64,000 nucleotides of DNA from contig DITE01000056.1 in the NCBI GenBank assembly GCA_002422725.1, forward strand, positions 181 to 64,180, given 5' to 3'. The stretch is from Bacteroidales bacterium UBA6192 (lineage in GTDB: Bacteria > Bacteroidota > Bacteroidia > Bacteroidales > F082). Positions 25,728 to 35,228 of the stretch are shown here, piece after piece (the stretch's first letter is position 1; every line of letters starts with the position of its first letter). The translations under genes and the position numbers were made by a program. Under the pieces are notes generated by a model. It searched no databases. It worked only from the letters and a program-made list of their open reading frames with translations, and was not told where the DNA came from.

Positions 25728-28130
25728 TCAACTTGATGCTGTGGGTTTAACGTCTTCAATCTCCAGATCATCCAGTTCAATATCGCCTTCCTCATCCAGA
25801 ATCTCAAGTAAAGGCTCCTTAAAGGCTTTTGTCAGGATTCGTTTATCGAGTGTAAGCAAAAGCGAAGGAAGGATAAACAGATTGGACAGCATGGCTGTCA
25901 AAAGTGTGAACGATACCAGATAGCCCAGCGCTTCGGTCCCACCAAATGACGACAGAATAAAAATGGCAAATCCAAAAAACAGGACAGCCGCTGAATAGAT
26001 CATGCTGAAGCCTGTCTCGAGCAATGCTGCCAATACGGATTCCTTAATTTTCCAGTCATTAATCAACAATTGCTGCCGGTAACGCGATAGAAAATGTATG
26101 GTGTTGTCGACGCTGATGCCGAGTGCAATGCTAAAGATCAAAATGGTGGATGGTTTGATCGGGATTCCGGCATAGCCCATCATAGCCGCAGTCAATAACT
26201 GAGGGATAAGATTGGGAATAAGTGAAATAACGATCATTTTAAAGGAGGAAAAAGTGAGGGCCATCAACAGAGCAATGATAAACAAAGCCAGTAGCAGCGA
26301 CATCATCAAATTATTAACCATATAATGGGTTCCCTTCAGGAATACCATGCTGCTGCCTGTTAAAGTAACCTCGTAGTCATCCTCCGGAAAAATCTGTTTG
26401 ATCTTTGGTTCGAGGCTAAGCTGTATGCTGTCAATTTCGTTGGTGCCAATGTTAGCCATTTGAACACTGATGCGGGTTATTTGCAAAGCAGTGTCCACAA
26501 AATTATTCATCAGCGTTCGTTTGTCGCTCTGCATCGAAGGAACATACGAAAGGATGAAATTGCGCTCCTGATTGTTGGGCAAATCATAATAGGCCGGATC
26601 GCCCCTAAAAAAAGCCTGTCGTGAAAATTTCACTACTTCGACAATTGACAGCGGCTTGCTGAACTGGGGATACTGTGCCAGACTATCCTGCAAGGCCTCA
26701 AGCTTCTGAAGGGTAGCTGTACGCAATATGCCTTTTTTCTTTTTCGTATCAACGGTAATTTCAAACGGCATAACCCCTTTGAAATGGTTTTCGAAAAACA
26801 TCAGATCCTTATACATCTTGTCCTTCTTCGAAATATCATCGACCACTTTTCCGGTTGTTTTCAACCTCATTAAACCACCCACAGCTATCACAAGCAAGCT
26901 GATGGTAATGATGTAAACCTTGGTGCGGTGATTCAAAACCACCCAAACCACTTTCTTAAGCAGGGTGTTCACTCCGCCTTTTTCCAGATGCTGCACATGG
27001 CGGGGTTTGGGCTCGGGCAGGTAACTGAAGACAATCGGAATCAGAAACAAGCTAAGCAGATAGGCTACCATGATGTTGATTGAAGCTACAACACCAAACT
27101 CAACAAGCAATTCGTTTCCGGTAACAATAAACGCGGCAAAACCGGCAGCAGTTGTGGCATTGGTGAGAAAGTTGGCGGCACCAATTCTTCTTATTGTCCT
27201 GGCCAGTGCCTTGATCTTATTGCCATGAATCGAGAACTCATTATAGTATTTGTTGAGCAGAAAAATGGAGTTTTCAACACCGATTACGATCAGCAAGGGC
27301 GGCATTATACCCGTAAGAATGGTAATTTTATATCCCAGAAGAGCTACAGTTCCAAACAGGATGATGACTGTTGTTATGACGATGAGAATAATAAAAAATA
27401 CGGTTCGGAACGACCTGAAAAAAACAAACAATATGACAGAAGCAATGATCAGCGACAGGAATACGAAAAGGATCATCTCGTGCTGAATCATCTCAGAGGT
27501 CAAAGTTCTGATGTAAGGCAGACCCGAAAAGTGCAGTTCAACATCAAAATCTGTGGCAAATTTGTCCAGTTCATCCGTGATTTCATGCACCAGAGCAACC
27601 CGGTTTTTTGTGTTGAGCACATTTTTATCCAGGGTGATCATCATCATGCTCACATTGGTTTCCTTATTAAACAACAGTCCATCGTAAAATGGAAGGTCAT
27701 AAATAAGGGTTTTGAGCGAATCGAGCTCATGCTGTGTCCCGGGGAGCTGTTTCACCACCGGAACAAAATCAAACTTCTTCAGGCTGTCGTTTCTTACCAG
27801 ATGAAACATTCTGCCCACCGAAACAACCTCTTCCACCCCACTAATTTTGCGAACACGCTGGGTGAGTTCAAACCAGGCATTGAAATGCTCCAGTTCAAAT
27901 AATTTATCATCGGCCAGACCAACAAACATAACGCTGCCATCCTGCCCAAACTGCTCTCTGAACTTTTCGTAAACGATGATGGTTGAATCGGTCGAAGGCA
28001 ACATCCGGGCCATCTCATAGCTCATGTGCACTTTTGTTCCCTGCCAGGCCATCAGCCCGGTGATCAAGCCAAAAAATATCAGGTTAGCCAGCCTGTTTCT
28101 GAGAATCAATCTTACAATAAAAGTCCACAT
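25728..28130 (-). CDS. RND-superfamily (MMPL/SSD-type) exporter
   Basis: 800 aa. Each half has a first transmembrane helix (near residues 10-30 and again near 400-420), a large periplasmic loop and five closely packed helices, about 12 TM segments in all: for instance MILFVFLSLIIASVILFVF near 220 in the first half and the SLLLALFIIALLMAL stretch near 630 in the second. This matches the MMPL/sterol-sensing-like RND group rather than tripartite AcrB pumps, which are longer. No adaptor or outer-membrane channel gene is adjacent. Substrate is unknown; lipid or hopanoid-like export is usual for this group. The C-terminus is acidic. Confidence 0.88.
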   Translation of the reverse strand: MWTFIVRLILRNRLANLIFFGLITGLMAWQGTKVHMSYEMARMLPSTDSTIIVYEKFREQFGQDGSVMFVGLADDKLFELEHFNAWFELTQRVRKISGVEEVVSVGRMFHLVRNDSLKKFDFVPVVKQLPGTQHELDSLKTLIYDLPFYDGLLFNKETNVSMMMITLDKNVLNTKNRVALVHEITDELDKFATDFDVELHFSGLPYIRTLTSEMIQHEMILFVFLSLIIASVILFVFFRSFRTVFFIILIVITTVIILFGTVALLGYKITILTGIMPPLLIVIGVENSIFLLNKYYNEFSIHGNKIKALARTIRRIGAANFLTNATTAAGFAAFIVTGNELLVEFGVVASINIMVAYLLSLFLIPIVFSYLPEPKPRHVQHLEKGGVNTLLKKVVWVVLNHRTKVYIITISLLVIAVGGLMRLKTTGKVVDDISKKDKMYKDLMFFENHFKGVMPFEITVDTKKKKGILRTATLQKLEALQDSLAQYPQFSKPLSIVEVVKFSRQAFFRGDPAYYDLPNNQERNFILSYVPSMQSDKRTLMNNFVDTALQITRISVQMANIGTNEIDSIQLSLEPKIKQIFPEDDYEVTLTGSSMVFLKGTHYMVNNLMMSLLLALFIIALLMALTFSSFKMIVISLIPNLIPQLLTAAMMGYAGIPIKPSTILIFSIALGISVDNTIHFLSRYRQQLLINDWKIKESVLAALLETGFSMIYSAAVLFFGFAIFILSSFGGTEALGYLVSFTLLTAMLSNLFILPSLLLTLDKRILTKAFKEPLLEILDEEGDIELDDLEIEDVKPTASS

Positions 28131-28273
28131 GAGAAGGCAAGTTGTTTAGGCTGAATGCGGCAATAAACCGTTAAATCCTAAATTAGGGACCGAAATTAAG
28201 ATAATAATTGCAAATATGAAAAACTGGTGCGAAATTTGTTTGTTCTTAACCCAAAAACTTAACCCTAAATCCC

Positions 28274-29464
28274 ATGAACAAGCCGTTTAAATCTGACATT
28301 TTCCCTATGATCAAAGTCTTATTTATTTTGCTGATATTCATCCTGGTATCTTGCAATCCTACAGGCCAGCTTATCAAGAAGGAACAATATGACAGGGCGA
28401 TTGAAAAACTGACAATTAAGATGCGTGATGGTAAAGCGAGCGAAAAACAACTTGCTCAGCTAAAACAAGCGTATCACACTGCCAACCAATTGGACCATGA
28501 CAGGGTTATGCTGCTGCGCAAATCGGGACAGCCCGATATCTGGCATGAAGTTTATGACTGCTATAAACGTATTTATGACCGGCAACAGCGGATCAAAACA
28601 ATTCCGGAATCATTTCGTCAAAAAATTGATTTTAAACCACTTGATATTGAAAATGATTTGGCTGCAGCAAAATCAAAGGCGCAGACCTATTTGTTTGCAT
28701 CGGCTGAGAAATTGCTGAAAACAAAGAACAGAACCGACGCCCGTCAGGCATATAACATCTTGCTGGAACTCAGCAAACTTGGCCACTATGATGGAATGGA
28801 TGCCATGATGCGAAGGGCCTTGCTTCAGGGAACAAACCAGGTACTCCTTACTTTTAGAAATGAGCTCAGGATAGAGCTTCCTGAAGATTTTGAATCGAAG
28901 CTGATGGGATTTAATCTATCGAAGACAGACTTTGTTCAGTACGATTTCGAGGCTGCAGACAACAAAGTATATGACTATACCATTAACATCATCATCAATG
29001 AAATAGTTCCAACACCTGAGCGAATCGAAACACGCTCTTTTGTTGAAAAAGCAGAGATTGAGTCAGGCACCAAACCACTCCGCGACGAACAGGGACAAAT
29101 TGTTCTTGATAGCCTCGGAAAAGTAATCGAAGTGGCTGACTACAAAACAGTTGAAGCCATCGTGAACGAAACTGTTCAACACAAGACATTAACCGTCAAT
29201 GGCAAAGTTGAATACGTGAATATGCTGAGCAACAGGCGTGAACTCACTACACCCATTTCAGCCACGATGAAGTTTAGAAACGCCTATGCTGTTGTTAACG
29301 GCGACCTGAAAGCGATCAGTACCGAAACACGCAAGATGATGCAAAACAGAGCCTTACCCTTTCCTTCGGACTATATGATGGTAAGAGATGCTGCTGAACC
29401 TCTTAGAGAGGTGGTTAAAGATATTATCTGGAAAGAGAAAAGAATTGTATCGAAAAGCGAATAA
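28274..29464 (+). CDS. Lipoprotein of unknown function
   Basis: 396 aa. The N-terminus has a hydrophobic stretch and a lipobox ending ILVSC (Cys at about residue 27), so the product is a lipidated envelope protein. The mature part is mostly helical (about 30-190, TPR-like pattern in EQYDRAIEKLTIKM and ARQAYNILLELSKLG) and then mixed alpha/beta. The ATG at 28274 precedes a second in-frame ATG at 28307 (MIKVLF), which could equally be the true start. It is followed after 1 nt by the dehydrogenase gene, so the two are co-transcribed. I do not recognise the family. Confidence 0.8.
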   Translation: MNKPFKSDIFPMIKVLFILLIFILVSCNPTGQLIKKEQYDRAIEKLTIKMRDGKASEKQLAQLKQAYHTANQLDHDRVMLLRKSGQPDIWHEVYDCYKRIYDRQQRIKTIPESFRQKIDFKPLDIENDLAAAKSKAQTYLFASAEKLLKTKNRTDARQAYNILLELSKLGHYDGMDAMMRRALLQGTNQVLLTFRNELRIELPEDFESKLMGFNLSKTDFVQYDFEAADNKVYDYTINIIINEIVPTPERIETRSFVEKAEIESGTKPLRDEQGQIVLDSLGKVIEVADYKTVEAIVNETVQHKTLTVNGKVEYVNMLSNRRELTTPISATMKFRNAYAVVNGDLKAISTETRKMMQNRALPFPSDYMMVRDAAEPLREVVKDIIWKEKRIVSKSE

Positions 29465-29465
29465 G

Positions 29466-30425
29466 ATGCATTTAGGGAAGGTTTTAATGATCGATACGGC
29501 TCATCCTCATCTGGAGGAGTCGTTGGGAAAAATGGGTTTTGCCTGCCATCATTTTCCCGATGCAATGCTCGACGACTATATACGCATTGCACCTGAATAC
29601 ACAGGGTTTATCGTGCGAAGCAAGATTCAGCTTGATGCCAAAATACTTCCGTTTGCCAAACAATTGAAATTCATCGGACGTGTAGGAGCCGGCATGGAAA
29701 ACATTGATGTGAATCTTGCTCATTCACTGGGTATTACCTGCCTGAATGCTCCCGAAGGGAACCGCGATGCCGTTGGTGAGCAGGCAATAGGTATGTTACT
29801 CGCCCTGATGAATAACCTGATGATTGCCGACCCACAGGTTCGAAAAGGGATTTGGAAAAGGGAAGAAAACAGGGGATTTGAGATCAAAGGCAAAACGGTT
29901 GCGCTCATCGGGTATGGAAATACGGGCGGGGCATTTGCCCGCAAACTATCCGGTTTTGAAGCCAGAATTATTGCTTACGACAAATACAAAAAGGGTTTTT
30001 CGGATCAGTTTGTTGACGAAAAGGATATGGAAACTGTTTATCGCGAGGCGGATATACTCAGTTTGCATATTCCCCTAACGCATGAAACCACCAATCTGAT
30101 TCAAGAAACCTATCTGAAACAGTTCAGCAAGCCAATATGGCTTATAAACACCTCGAGGGGTGGAGTGGTTAACACGGCCCATTTGATGCAGGCCATCGAT
30201 CAGGGAATCGTTCAGGGAGCCTGTCTTGATGTGCTGGAATATGAAAAATTTTCGTTCGAAGATATTTCTCAGCAGCAATTGCCCGAAGCTTTTTCGGAGC
30301 TTATCCGCTCACAAAAAGTGATATTAAGTCCACACATTGCCGGATGGACTCATGAATCGAACTTTAGAATGGCTGAAGTGCTGGCGACAAAAATTGCGGG
30401 TCTCTTCAACATCAGCCACTACTAG
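29466..30425 (+). CDS. D-2-hydroxyacid dehydrogenase (phosphoglycerate dehydrogenase-like)
   Basis: 319 aa from the ATG at 29466, 1 nt after the lipoprotein stop; an in-frame start 78 nt earlier would overlap that gene. It has the NAD-binding GYGNTGGAF (GxGxxG) near residue 153, the Arg of INTSRGGVV (near 230) and the catalytic His in LSPHIAGWT (near 285). It should reduce a 2-keto acid with NADH or run the reverse reaction. SerA-like enzymes of this length lack an ACT domain, so phosphoglycerate as substrate is possible but unproven. Its TAG stop overlaps the convergent malQ stop. Confidence 0.88.
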   Translation: MHLGKVLMIDTAHPHLEESLGKMGFACHHFPDAMLDDYIRIAPEYTGFIVRSKIQLDAKILPFAKQLKFIGRVGAGMENIDVNLAHSLGITCLNAPEGNRDAVGEQAIGMLLALMNNLMIADPQVRKGIWKREENRGFEIKGKTVALIGYGNTGGAFARKLSGFEARIIAYDKYKKGFSDQFVDEKDMETVYREADILSLHIPLTHETTNLIQETYLKQFSKPIWLINTSRGGVVNTAHLMQAIDQGIVQGACLDVLEYEKFSFEDISQQQLPEAFSELIRSQKVILSPHIAGWTHESNFRMAEVLATKIAGLFNISHY

Positions 30426-33130
30426 TCGGCATCCCTGCCCGATATGTGAATCATGCCTCTGATCAGCTCATTAAAATCAGTAGCCTGAAGCAATTCTTCC
30501 AATGACAGTATCATCCGGTATCGCCATTTGTTTTCGGGATTGCTGGGCACATTGATTCTTTCCTTGTCCGTTTGATCCCATCTCATATTGCCATCCATGG
30601 CAATCAAATCCTGTATGGGAAAGATGGTCCACATGGCAGGTGAATGCAGGTGCTGGTTCACGATTTCGCGACAAAGCCAGGGTTCGGCATAAAATGGTGC
30701 CAGGTCGTTGTGCCCCAGCATAGTCCGGTAAAACCGCTGTGTTTTTTCGCGGTCCTCTTCCCACCATCCCCTCACTGTCGACATATCATGTGTCGAGGTG
30801 GTGCAAACACTCAGGTATGGGGCATCGGAGGGATGACTAAACTCAATTTTCGGGTTCTTTGGCATGCGCTGAATCTCCAGACTGAGTATGTTCAGCCTTG
30901 CCATGACTTCGGGAACCGATTCAGGAATCATCCCAAGGTCTTCGCCACACACCAGCATATTGCTTGCTTTAACGATGCCGGGAAGTTTGTTCATGGCCTG
31001 TTGTTTCCAAAACTCATCATGGCGGCGGTAGAAAAAGTGAATGTACAAATCATTCATTTTGTTGCGGCCATGTGAATCAAGCTCACGATAGGTGTAAGTG
31101 TAGTGCAGGGCAATGCGCGGATGATATGCCGGGGTTTCGCTGTAAGGATCACGGATGAACAATACCTCATCCAGCAGACCCATCAGGCCATCGCGAATCA
31201 TGACTTCCTTGAGGGTAATGTTGCGTGTTTCGCCTTCGGGAGTGAAATGTGATTGAATTTTCTTTTGGTTATCGTATTCCGGTTTCAGTTCAAAAACGTT
31301 GTATTCCAGTTCGTTGAGATATTTCAAACGAACTTCATCGGCAAAATCACCAAAAAAGTCTCTCAAGAAATGGCCCCTGATATACGGTTTCACCATCCTG
31401 TCGTAATCAAACCAAAGTCCGCGGCTTTCGATCTCGGAGGCTGACATGGGCAAGCCCGGTTTGAAATAGCCCAACAGACCATGTAAAGCAGTCTGGGGGA
31501 TCTCCCAGATGCGGAAAAACCCAAGGATATGGTCGATGCGATAAGCATCAAAATATTGCTCCATCATTTTTAACCGACCTTTCCACCATGAATAGCCGTC
31601 CCTGGCCATCTCGTCCCAGTTATAGGTCGGGAAACCCCAGTTTTGTCCCATGATGGCAAAATCGTCGGGAGGTGCACCCGCCTGACCATGGAGATTAAAT
31701 AATTTCGGCTCGGTCCAGGCTTCAATGCTGTCGGGACTGATTCCAATAGGGATATCGCCTTTGAGGCCGATACGGTTTTCATGGGCATATTCTACTGCTT
31801 CGCGAAGTTGAATATCAAGGTGATACTGAATAAAATAGTGCACCGCTATATGTTCATGAAAATCCTGTTTCGGATGGGTGAGCTCGGCAATTTTTTCGCT
31901 GTCATAATCCGCATAACCCTCCCAAAGCCTGAAATTGCTTGTTTTGTACTGATCTCTTAAATAACAGAATGCAGCATAAGGAACAAGCCATTCTTCATTG
32001 TTGCGAAAAAAGTCCTTATACAATTTTGTTTTGCTCACTTTGGACCAGTTTTGATCGAAAATAAGTTTGAAATATCGGGCTTTAGCTTTTGTAACCTCAA
32101 CATAATCAACATGAGAAAGCTCGTTCAGGGATCGGCGTTTCTGTTCAAACTCGTCCATGATGTTCCGGTCGTTGAGCTTACCCAGCTTTTCCAGGTTCAG
32201 GTACATCGGGTGCAATGCCTTTACTGAAATTGACTTGTAAGGATATGAGTCGAGCCATGAATGGGTTGCAACAGTTTCGTTCACAGGCAGAATCTGAATA
32301 ATTTTTATGCCTGTTTGTTTGCACCAGTCAACCAGTTTTTTCAGGTCGCTGAATTCGCCCACACCAAAGCTTTCGCGGGTGCGCAGCGAGAAAACGGGTA
32401 TGGCCACCCCGGCTCCTTTCCAGTCGCCAAAAGGATAGCGGAAGTTTTTATCGTGCTGAACAATCAGGGCGTTATCTCCTTCCGGCTCATCCAGACTTAG
32501 CTCCCTGTCGAAACCTTCTTCCCAGGTGACAATATTATTTGTTGACAACTCAACGATGACATATTTATACCGCAAGTGGCCAATCCCCTGATCGAGACAA
32601 ATATCAATCTGCCAGTAAGGGAAAAACTCATTGCTCATGATCACCGGCTTTGACCAACGGCCAAGCCGGTCAAGATTACCTATAATTCCCAAAGCAAAGC
32701 CGGGCGCCACGCGTGGTGCAGCCATATTGAACCTTACCACCGAATTGCTGAACAAATCAGGCTCGAAAGGAATCGTCCCGGATGGTTTCATCATTACCTC
32801 AGTAAACACTTTCGACATTAAAACCCGGGCAGGATCGAATTCAGACTGCCAGGTGTCGCGTATAATGAAGTTCTGGCGCTTATCGGGTCGGGCTATCCTG
32901 TCCGTGCCAGGCTCCCAGTGTTTATGTCCATGCTGGTCAGATAAGAGGTATTTATAGTGAAATGATTCCAGGTTGTCAATCATGATTTCGGCCTTCCAGA
33001 GATCATGGCCGGCATATTGCATCTGAATACAGGATTGATCATTCCAATTGCCAAGAAATCCGGCACTTCCCGACAAGCAGACAGTCTGTCCCCATTCACT
33101 TTTGTAATAAAGGTAGAAGATGAGTTTCAT
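30422..33130 (-). CDS. malQ: 4-alpha-glucanotransferase (GH77) with N-terminal CBM20-like domains
   Basis: 902 aa, the long DPE2-like form rather than the about 500-700-aa bacterial MalQ. Residues 1-110 and about 125-235 are two starch-binding CBM20-like modules (GSAGFLGNWN, then IGNLDRLGRWS). The GH77 catalytic domain follows: PVFSLRTRESFGVGEF (about 250-265), GDIPIGISPDS near 445, the nucleophile region FDAYRIDHILGFFRIW and the later CGEDLGMIP with the acid/base Glu. It rearranges maltodextrins and glycogen in the cytosol; no signal peptide is present. It faces the dehydrogenase gene tail to tail with a shared CTAG. Confidence 0.93.
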   Translation of the reverse strand: MKLIFYLYYKSEWGQTVCLSGSAGFLGNWNDQSCIQMQYAGHDLWKAEIMIDNLESFHYKYLLSDQHGHKHWEPGTDRIARPDKRQNFIIRDTWQSEFDPARVLMSKVFTEVMMKPSGTIPFEPDLFSNSVVRFNMAAPRVAPGFALGIIGNLDRLGRWSKPVIMSNEFFPYWQIDICLDQGIGHLRYKYVIVELSTNNIVTWEEGFDRELSLDEPEGDNALIVQHDKNFRYPFGDWKGAGVAIPVFSLRTRESFGVGEFSDLKKLVDWCKQTGIKIIQILPVNETVATHSWLDSYPYKSISVKALHPMYLNLEKLGKLNDRNIMDEFEQKRRSLNELSHVDYVEVTKAKARYFKLIFDQNWSKVSKTKLYKDFFRNNEEWLVPYAAFCYLRDQYKTSNFRLWEGYADYDSEKIAELTHPKQDFHEHIAVHYFIQYHLDIQLREAVEYAHENRIGLKGDIPIGISPDSIEAWTEPKLFNLHGQAGAPPDDFAIMGQNWGFPTYNWDEMARDGYSWWKGRLKMMEQYFDAYRIDHILGFFRIWEIPQTALHGLLGYFKPGLPMSASEIESRGLWFDYDRMVKPYIRGHFLRDFFGDFADEVRLKYLNELEYNVFELKPEYDNQKKIQSHFTPEGETRNITLKEVMIRDGLMGLLDEVLFIRDPYSETPAYHPRIALHYTYTYRELDSHGRNKMNDLYIHFFYRRHDEFWKQQAMNKLPGIVKASNMLVCGEDLGMIPESVPEVMARLNILSLEIQRMPKNPKIEFSHPSDAPYLSVCTTSTHDMSTVRGWWEEDREKTQRFYRTMLGHNDLAPFYAEPWLCREIVNQHLHSPAMWTIFPIQDLIAMDGNMRWDQTDKERINVPSNPENKWRYRMILSLEELLQATDFNELIRGMIHISGRDAD

Positions 33131-33203
33131 TGCAGTAATTTTTGAAGTTTCATTCCAAATGAGAAAGATGCGTTATTGTTTATCCTTTCGAATATCTGAT
33201 ATG

Positions 33204-33237
33204 CAAATTTACATCACCTGTGATGAAGATCGACAAA
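33204..33237 (-). promoter_or_regulatory. Probable malQ promoter
   Basis: Minus-strand TAAATTTG at 33204-33211 fits the -7 consensus, and TTTG at 33234-33237 could be the -33 element with a 22-bp spacer, slightly longer than usual. The -33 element lies inside the 38-bp repeat at 33225-33262. Confidence 0.4.
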
Positions 33238-33262
33238 GAATTATTTATTAATTGAACAGCTT
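33225..33262 (+). repeat. 38-bp direct repeat, left copy
   Basis: This 38-mer starts GAAGATCGACAAAGAAT and ends AATTGAACAGCTT; it matches 37214-37251 at 35 of 38 positions in the same orientation. The two copies enclose the 4-kb block from the permease to the ferritin-like gene. Confidence 0.8.
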
Positions 33263-33344
33263 GGTTCATTCATGATCAATCCCCTGCCGGAGTGGATTTA
33301 GGCATCAGCTCCCTGTCAATATTGAGTTTATGTACAGTGAAGTA

Positions 33345-34490
33345 TTATTCATCAGTTTGTTTGTTTTTTATAAGGGTAGAACGAAACTTAGAAAACCAGC
33401 CTTTTACTTTTCCAACCCATCTATATTGCATCTTATCACTGTTATCATTATAATTCTGATCCCCAATCAACAAAGCAATGGGTTTAAGTTCTGTATACTC
33501 TTCACAAACCACTCTGAACATAGCCGAAAAAGGCAAAAACAAAATCATTCCGGCAATGCCCCAAACCGAAGCACCAATGATGATGCTTATGATTGAGGTT
33601 AATGCATTAACCTGTAACTTTCCTCCCACGATTTTTGGGGTTAGAAAATTACTTTCAATAACCTGAACAAGCCAGAAGAAAATAGCTATGGTTATTGGTG
33701 TCCATAAAGAATCAGAGAAAATAAAAGCATATAATATGGGAATAGCTGCTCCTAAAAGAGTTCCGGCATAAGGAATAATGGCTAAGAGGGAGGCTAAAAA
33801 ACCAAAAAGGAATGGGCTGTCAAGACCAATAATCCAAAGCCCTACGCTATTCACCAATCCGAGTATAAGAACAATTAATAACATGCCAAAGAGGTATTGC
33901 TGACCTACTTTCTGAACAGATTTAAACATATTGAAAGCCTTTTCTCTGTTCTCTTGCGGATAAATACGGACCAAAGCATTGATGAGCCCATTTCTGTAAA
34001 TTAATATCAGAAATGTGTATACAATTGCAGATAACAGTCCGATGAAGAAATCAGAAGTGCCGCTGAAAGTTTGACTTATCAGTGTCCCAACCGATTTGTT
34101 CAATCTGCCTTTAAGCTTATCGAATAACTCACCTTCTTCCAGATTACCTACAAACCCCAGGTTATTATTGATGTATAATGTGACATCCGCAAATAACCTG
34201 ATTATTTTATCTTTAAAATCAGTGATGTCCTCTGAAAGGTGAATGATTTGATTTGAAAACAGATATAGACCTCCTCCTATTATCAGGAATAATGTAAGCA
34301 TGGAGAGAGAAACCGCCATTATTTTGTTGACTCCCCAGGATTCAAATTTCCGGCTTACAGGAAAAAGTATAAACGCTATCAGAAAGGCAAAAGCCAGGGG
34401 AATCAGCACTGATTTAGCCAGAACCAACAGTGCAAAGAAGGCGAAAACAGTGCCGAAGGCATAGAATATTTTTTGAAAAGACAGGTGCAT
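33345..34490 (-). CDS. AI-2E family (PerM-like) transporter
   Basis: 381 aa, about eight TM helices: three near the N-terminus (residues 8-80), a soluble alpha-rich insert (about 85-150) and the C-terminal bundle with NSVGLWIIGLDSPFLFGFLA, a stretch IPYAGTLLGAAIPI and SIIIGASVWGIAGMIL. This is the AI-2E/YdiK/PerM pattern. Members are permeases or ion antiporters, and the AI-2 label is historical. It ends with a cytosolic basic tail. It is the last gene of the block bracketed by the 38-bp repeat. A 280-bp spacer without clear genes separates it from the next small gene. Confidence 0.88.
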   Translation of the reverse strand: MHLSFQKIFYAFGTVFAFFALLVLAKSVLIPLAFAFLIAFILFPVSRKFESWGVNKIMAVSLSMLTLFLIIGGGLYLFSNQIIHLSEDITDFKDKIIRLFADVTLYINNNLGFVGNLEEGELFDKLKGRLNKSVGTLISQTFSGTSDFFIGLLSAIVYTFLILIYRNGLINALVRIYPQENREKAFNMFKSVQKVGQQYLFGMLLIVLILGLVNSVGLWIIGLDSPFLFGFLASLLAIIPYAGTLLGAAIPILYAFIFSDSLWTPITIAIFFWLVQVIESNFLTPKIVGGKLQVNALTSIISIIIGASVWGIAGMILFLPFSAMFRVVCEEYTELKPIALLIGDQNYNDNSDKMQYRWVGKVKGWFSKFRSTLIKNKQTDE

Positions 34491-34770
34491 CCTTAATGAG
34501 GTTTAACAATAATTCTATAAACTGACCAAAAGAGAGTTATACTACTTGATGTATTAACATTTTTATCTTTATTCATTTTTAGTCTCATTGATTTGCAATG
34601 TAAGGGTTCGAAATCGTTTACTTTTTTATGAAAATCAATCTTCTTATTGCTGTTGCTTTTTCCAAATACAATGCGGTTTCTGATTTCGCATCGGACATGC
34701 AAATGAAGACCATTGTTTGCGTCATTTTATTCAACAGCCCAGTCTTGATAAGAATGCATAATGTTTTATT

Positions 34771-34890
34771 CTAACTGCACTTGCCCAGCAAGATCCAGAG
34801 GATGATAAACACGATAATTGTACCAAAACATCCTCCACCTAGTTTATATGCTCCATATCCTGAAAGCAAACCCCTGAAAAGATTATTCAT
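34771..34890 (-). CDS. Small hydrophobic protein, 39 aa
   Basis: ATG at 34890 with a GAGG ribosome-binding site 8 nt upstream; stop TAG at 34771-34773. The protein begins MNNLFRGLLSGYGAYKLGGG and ends in a single TM helix (TIIVFIILWILLGKCS). The Gly-rich segment before the helix resembles other very short Bacteroidota membrane proteins I have seen in stress-type loci; the function is unknown. Confidence 0.6.
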   Translation of the reverse strand: MNNLFRGLLSGYGAYKLGGGCFGTIIVFIILWILLGKCS

Positions 34891-34988
34891 ATGATTCCTC
34901 GGTTAATTATTAATACTTAGCTGTCACTCCAAAGCAAAGTCAGACGATTACAAATTGAAAAGTTGACCATCTTTTGTAATACGTTGTC

Positions 34989-35216
34989 TTAATCTGAACT
35001 TTTAGGATGCTCCAATTTGTATTTATTCAATATCGAATTCAGCGATTCATAATAGGCGCTTAAATTCTTCAGCGTTATTTCCACATTTTCCTCAGATGGA
35101 ATTGTTGCGGGCATTTCTTCCAAAAACCCTGACAATTCAGGATATTGCTCTTTGATTGTCATGGTAACTTTCAGAATTTTTGAGTTCAAATCTTTTTCAA
35201 TTTCTTCGTAATTCAT
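34989..35216 (-). CDS. Small hypothetical protein, 75 aa
   Basis: 75 aa, acidic and mostly helical (MNYEEIEKDLNSKILKVTMT, LSGFLEEMP and a central PSEENVEITLKNL). It lies 12 nt downstream of the baeRF3 gene on the same strand, which argues for a real co-transcribed gene. No signal peptide or membrane segment. I do not recognise the family. Confidence 0.65.
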   Translation of the reverse strand: MNYEEIEKDLNSKILKVTMTIKEQYPELSGFLEEMPATIPSEENVEITLKNLSAYYESLNSILNKYKLEHPKSSD

Positions 35217-35228
35217 ATTTCTGCTTGT

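Noticed and set aside
27225..27902. 225-codon plus-strand open frame
   Set aside because: Antisense to the RND exporter; composition is typical of shadow frames.
34493..34702. 69-codon minus-strand open frame next to the AI-2E gene
   Set aside because: Low-complexity basic sequence with no visible ribosome-binding site or domain; I treat the 34491-34770 spacer as non-coding.
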